A stretch of DNA of 19,497 bases from F23-D06 sp963643165 (GCA_963643165.1 CAVIJD010000038.1:1-19497); one strand, 5' to 3'. Shown: positions 8,901-16,212, counted from the stretch's first letter. The notes: a model not told the origin generated them from the letters alone. Made by a program: numbers and translations.

Positions 8901-9561
8901 TGCCGGTAGCCTTTTTAGACAACTTATAATAGACGATGAGAACGATGGCCGGAAGGGTCAGCAAGTTCAGCAAGTGAACGCCGATAGAAAGGCCTACGAG
9001 ATAGGCAATAAGCACAATCCAGCGGTTAGGGTTGACATTCTGTTTGGGGTTGTCGTACTCCTCATCCCATTTCAGGATGCACCAGAACACCAGTGCGGTG
9101 AAGAACGAAGACATAGCATATACTTCGCCCTCGACGGCGGAGAACCAGAAAGTGTCAGAAAAGGCGTAAGCCATGGCGCCCACGAGCGCGGAGCCCATCA
9201 CGGCGACGGCGCGCGACACCGTCATCTCGCCTCTCTTGGCCATCAGTTTGCGTGCCAACCGCACAATCGTGAAATAGAGTAACATAATCGTCAAACCGCT
9301 GCACACGGCCGACATGCAGTTCACGCAAAAGGCCATCTTAGTGACGTCACCGTCTGCAAAGAGTGTGCAGATACGTCCGATGATCTGGAAAGTAGGTGCT
9401 CCGGGGGGATGTCCCACCAACAATTTAGATGTTGTTGCGATATATTCTCCGCAATCCCACCACGAAACGGTAGGCTCGGCCGTCATAATGTAAATGGCTG
9501 AAGCCACAATGCCTATGATAACGCCGAGGATGGTGTTAATAGTTTTGAATTTCTTTCCCAT
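5914..9561 (-). CDS. DUF2723 polytopic membrane protein (GT-C-like)
   Basis: A 1215-residue protein that begins MGKKFKTINTILGVIIGIVA. After the first membrane helix comes the DUF2723 signature TVSWWDCGEYIATTSKLLVG with acidic D36 and E39, then GHPPGAP (50-56). About a dozen hydrophobic segments follow, with a large soluble loop between roughly 400 and 580 and a soluble C-terminal half that includes a TPR-like helix pair (AEGKTAEAEKVLDKG, around 980). The tail is Glu/Gln/Thr-rich. The acidic first loop is typical of GT-C lipid-linked sugar transferases, so transfer of a sugar to an envelope target is a plausible inference, not shown. The frame reaches 9603, but homologues as I know them start near the first helix, so I prefer ATG 9561. 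It follows pheS closely. Confidence 0.88.
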   Translation of the reverse strand: MGKKFKTINTILGVIIGIVASAIYIMTAEPTVSWWDCGEYIATTSKLLVGHPPGAPTFQIIGRICTLFADGDVTKMAFCVNCMSAVCSGLTIMLLYFTIVRLARKLMAKRGEMTVSRAVAVMGSALVGAMAYAFSDTFWFSAVEGEVYAMSSFFTALVFWCILKWDEEYDNPKQNVNPNRWIVLIAYLVGLSIGVHLLNLLTLPAIVLIVYYKLSKKATGMGAVLAFDIISFFFAFFCSTAWMFLIWIFVTIPLFVLCVKRGTLRSKAEWGVFLSLCGSVVLLGLILWGIIPQVVNLAGKFDLLFVNTFHLPFNTGTIFFFLCIAALICWGLWAGFRKNKPVLLTGTFCFMMLLIGYSTFLTLIIRSNANPTIDENNPEDAVALLAYLNREQYGSTPLFYGQNYNTRVIGSEDGKPVYVKDKEAGRYVVSNSRKDEKPQYDPSGCTLFPRMWSSEKQGEYVNWLNNRYNGDSASDKENRRALNRGEVPSWSQNIKFLQTYQFGYMYWRYFMWNFAGRQNDLQGRGDNYNGNWVSGIPFIDNVMVGNQSDQPRALQRPGHNVYFLLPLLLGIAGIVFQTRKDTKNAFVVFLLFIMTGLAIAFYLNMYAFQPRERDYAFAASFYAFAIWIGFGVLALYDLFEKAKSQNVQTVGAVLTTVVCFGLVPCVMGAQNWNDHDRSNRYTALAIAKNYLDSCEPNAILFTLGDNDTFPLWYAQEVEGYRTDVRVCNLSLLSTGWYVDQMKRKAYNSDPLPISMTWDQYKDGTRDVLYLEPAGNQFIDLRAVVEYVKSPQFDKTRHLMLLSQSKGYRSNGRAIPASFSLPVDKAKVLANGTVAPKDSALIVDKLQWNMSTTNVNPLAKAYIIMMDILANNNWERPIYFASTTGSEAYLGLEDYFQLEGFAYRLVPIKTPRSYDIGRVNTDRLYDNLMNVFMDHSRADRVNNPKAPAKEAYPYAWGGFNDPRVYHSEDNARLVSLIRGLYSRLASQLLAEGKTAEAEKVLDKGNEVLPDTIFPYVSTMSNMYGYTQRTMFYMQDYFRLKTASANEKGMKMANDIFDEEVELFNWYNNCDERTLDIQSDNIHYDFLFLHYLLNNIDYPDNSLLKRCGELKLDKVAMSYAKNLSAAMSKMIRKPDFDQQTLAGSFQELHQIAELAQMSGSAETAKAIDAIANTQLSSLDAISREMGQAFRSFYQNIGRMADAEADTATTEEPQQEQQ

Positions 9562-9609
9562 TTTTATTTGATTAGTGTTGGTTTCTGTCGAGCATTTACC
9601 CATTTAGGG

Positions 9610-10638
9610 TTATTTTTGAGGGGAGGCCGACTTGAACTGTTGGAGGAAACGCACATCATTCTCAAAATAGAGTCGGATGTCGTTTGTCATATATTTCAGC
9701 ATTGTCATTCGTTCTATGCCTAATCCGAAAGCAAAACCGCTGTACTTCTCGCTGTCGATGCCGCAGTTTTCGAGCACATTGGGATCCACCATGCCGCAGC
9801 CGAGGATTTCGACCCAGCCTGTATGTTTGCAGAGCGAGCATCCTTCGCCGCCGCAGATGCAGCAAGAGATGTCCATCTCGGCGGAGGGTTCTGTGAACGG
9901 GAAATAGGACGGGCGCAGCCTTATGCGCACATCCTGGCCAAACATGCGTTGTGCAAAATAGAGCAGTGTCTGTTTCATGTCTGCAAAAGAGACATTCTCG
10001 GCTATGTAAAGGCCTTCCACCTGATGGAATATGCAGTGGGCGCGAGAGGTGATAGCCTCGTTGCGGAACACGCGGCCCGGGCAGATTACGCGGATGGGGG
10101 GCTGTTGGTGTTCCATGGTCCTCACCTGCAACGAAGAGGTATGGGTGCGCAGCAATATGTCGGGGTGTAGTTCAACAAAAAACGTGTCCTGCATGTCGCG
10201 GGCGGGATGGTCCTCGGCAAAGTTGAGTGCCGTGAACACATGCCAGTCGTCCTCAATGTCGGGACCGGTTACCACCTGAAAGCCAATGTCTTCAAAAATG
10301 CGGTACACTTGGTTCATCATCAAGGATATGGGGTGCATGGCTCCGATGCCTACCGTGCCGGCGGGCCTGGTCACATCGGCGATGGAACGGTTGACGCTCA
10401 CGGCCGCCTCTATTCTGCTCTTCTGCTCCTCGAAACGGGCCAGCGCCTTCTCTTTCAGTTCGTTCACCTTCTGCCCGAACGACTTGCGGTCTTCGGGGGC
10501 AATATTCTTGAGTTCCCCGAAGAGTGCCTGAATGTCGCTCTTCCGTCCCAAGAACCTGAGTCTGAACTGCTCAAGTGTATCGGCGTTGTTTATGTTGAAA
10601 TTGTCAATGTCGTTTTTTATTTCCTCTATAGTCTTCAT
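9610..10638 (-). CDS. pheS: Phenylalanine-tRNA ligase alpha subunit
   Basis: A 342-residue class II synthetase catalytic subunit that charges tRNA-Phe together with PheT. The N-terminal 85 residues form the coiled-coil tRNA-binding arm. The catalytic core has motif 2 in GRVFRNEAITSRAHCIFHQ (188-206) and motif 3 in FGLGIERMTMLKY (304-316). The bacterial cysteine cluster CCICGGEGCSLCKHTGW (259-275) leads to GCGMVDPNVL. pheT is not adjacent, which is common in Bacteroidota. The ATG at 10638 lies 6 bases after the cyclophilin stop, so both share a transcript. Confidence 0.97.
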   Translation of the reverse strand: MKTIEEIKNDIDNFNINNADTLEQFRLRFLGRKSDIQALFGELKNIAPEDRKSFGQKVNELKEKALARFEEQKSRIEAAVSVNRSIADVTRPAGTVGIGAMHPISLMMNQVYRIFEDIGFQVVTGPDIEDDWHVFTALNFAEDHPARDMQDTFFVELHPDILLRTHTSSLQVRTMEHQQPPIRVICPGRVFRNEAITSRAHCIFHQVEGLYIAENVSFADMKQTLLYFAQRMFGQDVRIRLRPSYFPFTEPSAEMDISCCICGGEGCSLCKHTGWVEILGCGMVDPNVLENCGIDSEKYSGFAFGLGIERMTMLKYMTNDIRLYFENDVRFLQQFKSASPQK

Positions 10639-10644
10639 ATCTCG

Positions 10645-11364
10645 TTATTCGATAACTTTCATGCTAATGATTCTGATGTCCTCTAAGGGGCGGTCGTTGG
10701 CGTCTTTCGGCTGGGCGGCAATTTTGTCCACCACTTCCATGCCGGAGAGCACCTGTCCGAACACCGTATAGTCGCCATCCAAGAACGGCGCGCCGCCTAT
10801 TGTAGTATATGCTTCGCGCTGTTCGGCGTTGAATTTTTTCCCGGTGCGCTGTTCAATCATGTCCAGGTAAGCATTGTCATACACCTGGCCATCCACGATA
10901 TAGAACTGCGAGGCAGACGACGACTTGGCGGGATTGTTGTCGCGGGCCGCGGCCACTGCGCCGCGTCTGTGGTAGATTGTCGGCACAAACTCCGCGGGTA
11001 TGCGGTAGCCGGGGCCGCCGCTGCCGAGACGCTGGCCGGGTTTCGCCGTCTTGGAGTCGGGGTCGCCGGTCTGGATCATGAAATTCTGGATTATCCTGTG
11101 GAACAGGACATTGTCATAATAGTTCTCTTTCGCCAATTTGACAAAATTGTCGCGGTGTTGGGGCGTTTCGTTGTACAGGGCAATCCTGATGTTCCCCTTG
11201 GATGTCTTAATCAGCACTTCCGTCATCTTATCTGATTTTTTTTCTGTTTCTGCCTTCGCTTCTGCAACGGCCTTCTTCTTCCCGGACTTGCGTCCGCTTT
11301 GGGCCGAACAAGAATTTAATGCTATGATAGTTAAAAGAATATACAATCCGATAACCTTTTTCAT
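10645..11364 (-). CDS. Cyclophilin-type peptidyl-prolyl isomerase lipoprotein
   Basis: A 239-residue envelope foldase. The N-terminus MKKVIGLYILLTIIALNSCS is a lipoprotein signal with lipobox LNSC (Cys19), followed by a Lys-rich linker. The cyclophilin domain (from about 50) carries FHRIIQNFMIQTGDP, GSGGPGYRIPAEF and SSASQFYIV, the conserved catalytic-cleft elements. The frame is open to 11424, but a -7 box at 11386-11393 falls inside that extension and the extension would spoil the lipoprotein signal, so ATG 11364 is the likely start. It is first in the five-gene run to aroK and divergent from the mutase. Confidence 0.93.
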   Translation of the reverse strand: MKKVIGLYILLTIIALNSCSAQSGRKSGKKKAVAEAKAETEKKSDKMTEVLIKTSKGNIRIALYNETPQHRDNFVKLAKENYYDNVLFHRIIQNFMIQTGDPDSKTAKPGQRLGSGGPGYRIPAEFVPTIYHRRGAVAAARDNNPAKSSSASQFYIVDGQVYDNAYLDMIEQRTGKKFNAEQREAYTTIGGAPFLDGDYTVFGQVLSGMEVVDKIAAQPKDANDRPLEDIRIISMKVIE

Positions 11365-11383
11365 AATGAATGAAAATATAATC

Positions 11384-11441
11384 GGCAAAAGTACAAAAAA
11401 AACCATAACAACAAAAGAGCGCATTTTTTTGTACTTTTGCC
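11384..11441. promoter_or_regulatory. Divergent promoter built on an 18-bp perfect inverted repeat
   Basis: GGCAAAAGTACAAAAAAA (11384-11401) is exactly repeated in reverse complement at 11424-11441. Each arm contains TACTTTTG, a perfect TAnnTTTG -7 box: 11393-11386 reading toward the cyclophilin-pheS run, and 11432-11439 reading toward the mutase. The minus-strand box has TTTG at 11415-11412 with an 18-base spacer. The plus-strand box has no recognisable -33. The symmetry centre is at 11412/11413. Confidence 0.7.
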
Positions 11442-11484
11442 TCCCGAAACAGTGGTGAAAAACAACAATTGAATTTAAGATAAA

Positions 11485-13632
11485 ATGCGTCCTGATTTTA
11501 GCAATGTGAACTTCACGGCGAACGCCGGAGGTGACAAGAGTTTCCCAGCGTGGGAAAAGGAGAACAACATCGTCTCAGACTGGTTGACAGCCGAACAGAT
11601 TCCTGTAAAGCAGGTGTATGGCGCTGACGACTTGGCGGGGATGGAGCATCTCAACTATGCGGCCGGCATCCCGCCGTTCCTCCGCGGTCCCTATTCTATG
11701 ATGTATGCTTTCCGGCCATGGACAATCCGGCAGTATGCGGGATTTTCCACCGCCGAGGAGTCTAATGCTTTCTACCGCCGCAACCTCGCCGCCGGACAGA
11801 AAGGTCTGTCCATCGCCTTTGACTTGGCCACGCACCGTGGTTACGACTCCGACCACCCCAGGGTTGTAGGAGACGTGGGGAAAGCCGGCGTGGCTGTGGA
11901 TTCTATCCTGGACATGAAGATCCTCTTCGACCAAATACCGCTCGACAAGATGTCGGTGTCTATGACGATGAACGGCGCGGTGCTTCCCGTGCTGGCGTTC
12001 TATATTGTAGCCGCCGAGGAGCAAGGCGTGAAAATGGAGCAGCTGTCAGGCACCATCCAGAACGACATCCTGAAGGAGTTCATGGTGCGCAACACCTACA
12101 TCTACCCGCCGCTGCCCTCCATGAAGATCATCGCCGACATCTTCGAGTTCACTTCCAAGAACATGCCGAAGTTCAACTCCATTTCCATCTCCGGCTACCA
12201 CATGCAGGAGGCCGGCGCCACGGGCGACATCGAGTTGGCTTACACGCTCGCCGACGGTCTGGAGTACCTGCGCGCCGGCGTGAATGCGGGCATGAGCATC
12301 GACGAGTTTGCGCCGCGCCTCTCTTTCTTCTGGGGCGTAGGCATGAACCATTTTATGGAAATCGCCAAGATGAGAGCCGCCCGTATGCTTTGGGCTAAGA
12401 TCGTGAAGCAGTTTGACCCGAAGAACCCCAAGTCGCTGGCACTCCGCACGCACTGCCAAACCTCGGGATGGTCGCTCACCGAACAAGACCCGTTCAACAA
12501 CGTGGCCCGCACTTGCATCGAGGCTATGGGCGCCGCGTTGGGTCACACACAGTCGCTGCACACCAACGCGCTGGACGAGGCCATTGCGCTGCCCACCGAC
12601 TTCTCGGCCCGCATTGCCCGCAACACGCAGATCTACATCCAGGAAGAGACCAAGATCTGCAAGTCCATCGACCCATGGGCAGGCTCTTACTATGTGGAAA
12701 GCCTGACCCACCAGATTGCCCACCGCGCCTGGAAACACATCCAGGAGGTGGAATCGCTCGGCGGCATGGCCAAAGCCATCGAAACCGGCATTCCCAAGAT
12801 GCGCATCGAGGAGGCCTCTGCCCGCAAGCAGGCCCGCATCGACTCGGGCAAGGAGTCCATCATCGGCGTCAGCAAGTACAAACTCGACAAGGAGGCTCCG
12901 ATTGAGACCCTTGAGGTGGACAACACCACCGTTCGCGAGGCCCAGCTGAAGCGGCTTGCCGAATTGCGCACCAACCGCAACGAGACAGAGGTGCAGGCCG
13001 CCCTTGACGCTCTCACCAAATGCGCCGAAACACAGGAGGGCAACCTGCTCGACCTTTCCATCAAAGCCGCCCGCGTGCGTGCCTCCTTAGGCGAGATTTC
13101 GAGTGCCCTGGAAAAGGTTTACGGACGTTATAAAGCAAAAATCAATTTAATATCAGGCGTGTACAGTTCAGAACAGAAAAACAACGCTTCTTTTGAGAAA
13201 GCTCGGGAACTTTGCGACGAGTTTGCCCGCAAAGAGGGCCGTCGACCCCGTATTATGATTGCCAAGATGGGACAAGACGGACACGACCGCGGCGCCAAGG
13301 TGGTGGCCACGGGATATGCCGACATCGGCTTCGATGTGGATATGGGACCGCTGTTCCAGACCCCTGCCGAGGCTGCCAAACAAGCCGTCGAGAACGACGT
13401 TCACATCTTAGGCGTCTCCTCACTGGCCGCCGGCCACAAGACCCTCGTGCCGCAGGTTATCGAAGAACTCAAACGACTTGGACGCGAAGACATTATGGTC
13501 ACCGTTGGCGGTGTCATTCCGCCGCAGGACTACGACTTCCTGTATCAGGCCGGGGCTTCGTGCATCTTCGGACCCGGAACGGTAATCAGCGAGAGCGCCA
13601 TACAAATGCTGCAAATCTTGATGCAGGAATAG
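11485..13632 (+). CDS. mutB: Methylmalonyl-CoA mutase large (catalytic) subunit
   Basis: A 715-residue cobalamin enzyme that interconverts succinyl-CoA and (R)-methylmalonyl-CoA, the key step in propionate formation by Bacteroidales. The TIM-barrel part shows MMYAFRPWTIRQYAGFS (72-88), SGYHMQEAGA with the active-site H239, and LRTHCQTSGWSLTEQDPF (320-337). The C-terminal B12 domain has the DxHxxG motif as D598-x-H600-x-x-G603, with H600 as axial cobalt ligand, and later the glycine-rich VTVGGVIPPQDY. Nothing is missing. The small subunit gene, usually directly upstream, is absent, and so are epimerase and MeaB genes. The ATG at 11485 follows an A-rich leader. GC is higher here than in the island. 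A hairpin follows the stop. Confidence 0.96.
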   Translation: MRPDFSNVNFTANAGGDKSFPAWEKENNIVSDWLTAEQIPVKQVYGADDLAGMEHLNYAAGIPPFLRGPYSMMYAFRPWTIRQYAGFSTAEESNAFYRRNLAAGQKGLSIAFDLATHRGYDSDHPRVVGDVGKAGVAVDSILDMKILFDQIPLDKMSVSMTMNGAVLPVLAFYIVAAEEQGVKMEQLSGTIQNDILKEFMVRNTYIYPPLPSMKIIADIFEFTSKNMPKFNSISISGYHMQEAGATGDIELAYTLADGLEYLRAGVNAGMSIDEFAPRLSFFWGVGMNHFMEIAKMRAARMLWAKIVKQFDPKNPKSLALRTHCQTSGWSLTEQDPFNNVARTCIEAMGAALGHTQSLHTNALDEAIALPTDFSARIARNTQIYIQEETKICKSIDPWAGSYYVESLTHQIAHRAWKHIQEVESLGGMAKAIETGIPKMRIEEASARKQARIDSGKESIIGVSKYKLDKEAPIETLEVDNTTVREAQLKRLAELRTNRNETEVQAALDALTKCAETQEGNLLDLSIKAARVRASLGEISSALEKVYGRYKAKINLISGVYSSEQKNNASFEKARELCDEFARKEGRRPRIMIAKMGQDGHDRGAKVVATGYADIGFDVDMGPLFQTPAEAAKQAVENDVHILGVSSLAAGHKTLVPQVIEELKRLGREDIMVTVGGVIPPQDYDFLYQAGASCIFGPGTVISESAIQMLQILMQE

Positions 13633-13637
13633 ACACA

Positions 13638-13677
13638 GGCTGTGGGGTGGCATTTTGAAAAGAATGCTACCCCAGCC
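13638..13677. terminator. Hairpin between convergent mutase and ATPase genes
   Basis: GGGGTGGCATT (13644-13654) pairs with AATGCTACCCC (13663-13673) with one G-U wobble and an 8-base loop, and is extended by GGCT/AGCC outside a 2-base bulge. It lies between the two converging stops and covers the ATPase stop codon. There is no U-tract on either side, so it may act as a 3'-end stabiliser or a weak terminator for both. Confidence 0.5.
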
Positions 13678-14902
13678 CGTTGGTCAAAAATCTTCGGATG
13701 TTGAGGTGGGTTATGCCGTCACAGTCACTGGCCTGAATGAAAGGGGTGGCTGAAATCACATACTTTGGGTAATCATCAGGAATGTTACGAAGCGTTCCAA
13801 ACTCGCGACGACGTGTCTCGTCGTTGGCTATGATGTGAGACACCTGCACATAAGCCTTGCCGGAACCAGTCGCGCCTGACTGCCGTGGCAATTTTCGGGT
13901 GCAGACAAAGTCTATTTCGCCGGCACGCAACTGGCCGACCGCAACATTGTAGCCAAGGCGCACAAGATGCTGGTAAACCACGTTTTCGAGCACTTTTTCG
14001 ATATCATTTTCACGCTCACCGCCAACGATGTAGTTGCGCAGACCTATATCACCGAAATATGTCTTCCCGGAAGTCTCGAGAAGCCGTTTGCCATGAATGT
14101 CGTAGCGCGGGACGTTGGTCGTAAGATAGGCTTCGGCAAAATATGCAGAATAAGTGAGCACCATGTTGGCAGAAAGAGTCCCGCCTTGCGATTTCATATA
14201 TTTCACTATGCTGGAAGCGGAGTTGAGTTTGCCGATGGTGTCGGCTATATAGGTGATGAAATTGTTCAGGAACGGGATGTTGCGTATCTTGTGGCGCTCA
14301 ATGATGTCTTTGAGCACAATAGTGTGAAACACTCCTGAAAGGTATTCGGCCACCATATCTTCATTTTCCAGACCGATACTCCGAAGCCCCGGAAGACCTC
14401 CATAGTTGAGATACTTCCATAATGTCTCATTGCTGTCTGCCAGATTGTGAAACTGTATGAACTCTGTGTAACTGAGACTCTGAATATGTATTTCTACATA
14501 TCTGCCGGCTAGCAATGTGGAAAGTTCACCGGAAAGCATAGTGGAATTGGACCCTGTCACAATGACATCGGTATTGTCGTCCGTACGTAAACTTCGCACA
14601 GTGCGCTCCCACCCGTCAATATCCTGCACTTCGTCTATCAATATGTAGTTGTGCTTGTCTGGCTGAAAGTGTTGGGAAATATATTCATCGAGCACATTGC
14701 AGTCTGTGACATACTTGAAAGATGTCTTCTCCTTGTCTATATAAATGATATTTGCGTCCTCTTCCTGCTGATGACGCTGCACGAAGTCTTTCATCACATA
14801 ACTCTTGCCTACTCTGCGCTGGCCTGTAAGCACTATGATATGCTCTTTTCCTATCCATGCATCTATTTGAGAAGCATAGGTTTCGCGTGGGATTATCTGC
14901 AT
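13667..14902 (-). CDS. AAA_14/DUF4143 ATPase
   Basis: A 411-residue protein from ATG 14902. It has a Walker A TGQRRVGKS (26-34), a Walker B YILIDEVQDI (D90, E91), and a sensor-1-like strand VIVTGSNSTML. A middle helical/wHTH part includes LNYGGLPGLRS. The C-terminal DUF4143 domain holds a PD-(D/E)XK-like core, GEIDFVCTRK followed by KAYVQVSH and the family ending DDYPKYVISA. These ATPases are abundant in Bacteroidota and archaea; their targets are unknown, with some proposed links to toxin-antitoxin or mobile elements. The frame is open to 14947, but a -7 box at 14926-14933 lies within that extension, so 14902 is favoured. It borders the accessory island. Confidence 0.9.
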   Translation of the reverse strand: MQIIPRETYASQIDAWIGKEHIIVLTGQRRVGKSYVMKDFVQRHQQEEDANIIYIDKEKTSFKYVTDCNVLDEYISQHFQPDKHNYILIDEVQDIDGWERTVRSLRTDDNTDVIVTGSNSTMLSGELSTLLAGRYVEIHIQSLSYTEFIQFHNLADSNETLWKYLNYGGLPGLRSIGLENEDMVAEYLSGVFHTIVLKDIIERHKIRNIPFLNNFITYIADTIGKLNSASSIVKYMKSQGGTLSANMVLTYSAYFAEAYLTTNVPRYDIHGKRLLETSGKTYFGDIGLRNYIVGGERENDIEKVLENVVYQHLVRLGYNVAVGQLRAGEIDFVCTRKLPRQSGATGSGKAYVQVSHIIANDETRRREFGTLRNIPDDYPKYVISATPFIQASDCDGITHLNIRRFLTNGLG

Positions 14903-14925
14903 AAGGTCTTCATCTTTTAGACCTG

Positions 14926-14988
14926 CAAAGATAACACATTTTATCACTTATAAGTGACAAATTTGCAAAATTGTGAATTTTATCACTT
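14926..14988 (-). promoter_or_regulatory. ATPase promoter with an embedded palindrome
   Basis: On the minus strand the -7 box is TATCTTTG (14933-14926). A TTTG occurs at 14961-14958, but 24 bases away, longer than usual. Between them lies the perfect 14-bp palindrome TCACTTATAAGTGA (14944-14957). A further half-site recurs: TTTTATCACTT at 14939-14949 and again at 14978-14988. This looks like an operator over the promoter, possibly for autoregulation. Confidence 0.5.
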
Positions 14989-15014
14989 GTAGGAAACAAA
15001 ACCGCCGTATGGGT

Positions 15015-15279
15015 CACGGCTACCGCACGAATGTAGAATGTAGAGGCGTCACGCATGTTGTTCTGTCTCTCTTTTCACGATGTTGAGCCTCTTCGAGGCT
15101 CTGTTTGGCTCGGGGCGCGGCTTGCTCCGACGGCTTCACCGTCGGTTATGGTCAAAGGCGGCTCGTGCGACGTCCTCGAAGAGGGCCAACATCATCGTGA
15201 TGGCAGTGCGCATGGCAAGGTCGTCAAAGCAAAGCGCCCCAGCCGCAATCAGTTGGCTCGTTCGTGCGGTAGCCCTGAT
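15015..15279 (+). repeat. Dispersed structured repeat, copy B (full length)
   Basis: The element is bounded by GGCTACCGCACGAA (15018-15031) and its exact reverse complement (15261-15274). The left end is preceded by CAC and the right end followed by CTGAT, and both flanks recur in other copies. A second inverted pair, ATGTTGAGCCTCTTCGAGG (15080-15098) and CCTCGAAGAGGGCCAACAT (15174-15192), has two mismatches. Two compact hairpins lie inside: GAGCCTC/GAGGCTC (15085-15101) and CCGACGG/CCGTCGG (15127-15145). Frames through it are open but look spurious. It carries no transposase, so it would be non-autonomous. No clear target-site duplication is seen. Confidence 0.85.
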
Positions 15280-15343
15280 TTTGAAGCACCACTGCCAGCT
15301 GCACCAACAGGATAGGACGGTGGGGAGGAAACTCAAAAATTTC

Positions 15344-15526
15344 ATGGTGACTTTTGTAGTTTCCCCATCCTATGAGGAGTCTGCCAACTTCACCATGGAT
15401 GACTGGGCAAGGCTGCAAGACGAGTTTTTGGAAGTTCTTGACTCCGTAGGACTCACACCCAAGGGCATGAAAGGCAAGGTCAAGACCAATTTCCGCCACT
15501 CAATGAATGTTGGCGGTCTTCACTAA
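15344..15526 (+). pseudogene. Mobilization relaxase remnant, N-terminal part
   Basis: The frame from 15344 encodes MVTFVVSPSYEESANFTMDD and continues with LTPKGMKGKVKTNFRHSMN then VGGLH. As I recall them, Bacteroidales relaxases of mobilizable elements share this block, followed by DSKSGTLHLHIDCCRVDM, whose His-rich motif would be the metal-binding site. Here a TAA (15524-15526) interrupts the frame, and DSKSG and the rest continue in the same frame directly after it. The usual relaxase N-terminus is missing: upstream is the dispersed repeat. The gene is therefore dead as a relaxase. The family call is from remembered motifs and could be off in detail. Confidence 0.6.
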
Positions 15527-15544
15527 GACTCCAAGTCCGGCACG

Positions 15545-16165
15545 TTGCACCTTCACATTGACTGTTGCCGTGTGGATATGGACGGCAAGACCAACGATGA
15601 CATGCCGGACTTCGAGCAGATGATGAACGAAGCTGAGCATGAGGTTGAAGCGGACAAAGCTGAACAGGAACTTGTTGATCGTATTCCTCAACTGAAACAG
15701 TTTGGCAAGGATGTTGATTTGGTGACAAACACCTTCATCAACTCCACCCTTGAACTGGAGAATGTCATCCACATGTATCTCCATGCCGAGACGAAACTTG
15801 ACAGTGCGGTGACGAGGATAAGCGGAAAGGTGGACACCGTCAACACGCACATAGACAATGTGCTGAAGCAAGCCCCGACCAAGTTGAAGGTGTCAGTGGA
15901 AGTTCGCAGTGAGGACTGGCAAAAGATAGAGAAGATGTTTGATGAGCACAACAAGAAGATATTGGGCATGATGCAGGGGCACATCAACAAAGTCAATGAC
16001 ATGTTTGCCGATGAGCGCAAAAAGGTGAGAGAGCGTTACAAGGAGTACGATGGTGTCTATCTCGGTCGCTATGCCCAATGGTTTGTCGGCACGTTCTTCT
16101 GCCTCGGCTTCTTCGGCTTTTGTATGGTCATCTCCATGATGATAGCAAAGCACAATGGGTGGTGA
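15545..16165 (+). pseudogene. Mobilization relaxase remnant, C-terminal part with coiled coil and membrane anchor
   Basis: This continues the frame of the fragment before it: HLHIDCCRVDMDGKTND, then abruptly DMPDFEQMMNEAEHEVEADK. Relaxases normally have a further catalytic segment between these, so an internal deletion is likely. The rest is a long helical coiled coil (LELENVIHMYLHAETKLD, KIEKMFDEHNKKILGMMQ) and one C-terminal membrane helix (WFVGTFFCLGFFGFCMVISM) ending KHNGW. The first ATG is at 15578; the frame from 15545 would need TTG. It could still be made as a small anchored coiled-coil protein of about 195 residues. It converges on the three-gene operon. Confidence 0.55.
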
Positions 16166-16170
16166 ACGTG

Positions 16171-16212
16171 CAACCGCCCGACCTTAGGCTTGCGCTTAAA
16201 GTTAGGCGGTTG
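16171..16212. terminator. Long hairpin between convergent units
   Basis: CAACCGCC (16171-16178) pairs with GGCGGTTG (16205-16212). The interior also pairs, CTTAGGC-like against GCTTAAAG with one wobble and one mismatch, around a TTGC-type loop. It follows both the plus-strand relaxase remnant (stop at 16165) and the minus-strand operon (stop at 16231). No strong U-tract is present. Confidence 0.5.

Noticed and set aside
10207..10686. Long plus-strand frames opposite pheS and DUF2723 (also 7537-8202, 8632-9282)
   Set aside because: These are antisense shadows of strongly conserved genes; no family features were seen.
11365..11424. Extended N-terminus for the cyclophilin
   Set aside because: The extension covers the gene's own -7 box and would bury the lipoprotein signal.
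15055..15343. Open frames through repeat copy B, including an N-terminal extension of the relaxase remnant
   Set aside because: The translated sequence follows the repeat, whose copies differ by indels, and shows no relaxase features before about 15330.
16171..16212. Integron attC-like site (GTTAGGC next to an imperfect hairpin)
   Set aside because: Only one core-like heptamer is present; the partner RYYYAAC at the other end is missing and there is no integrase or cassette array. It is better read as a terminator hairpin.
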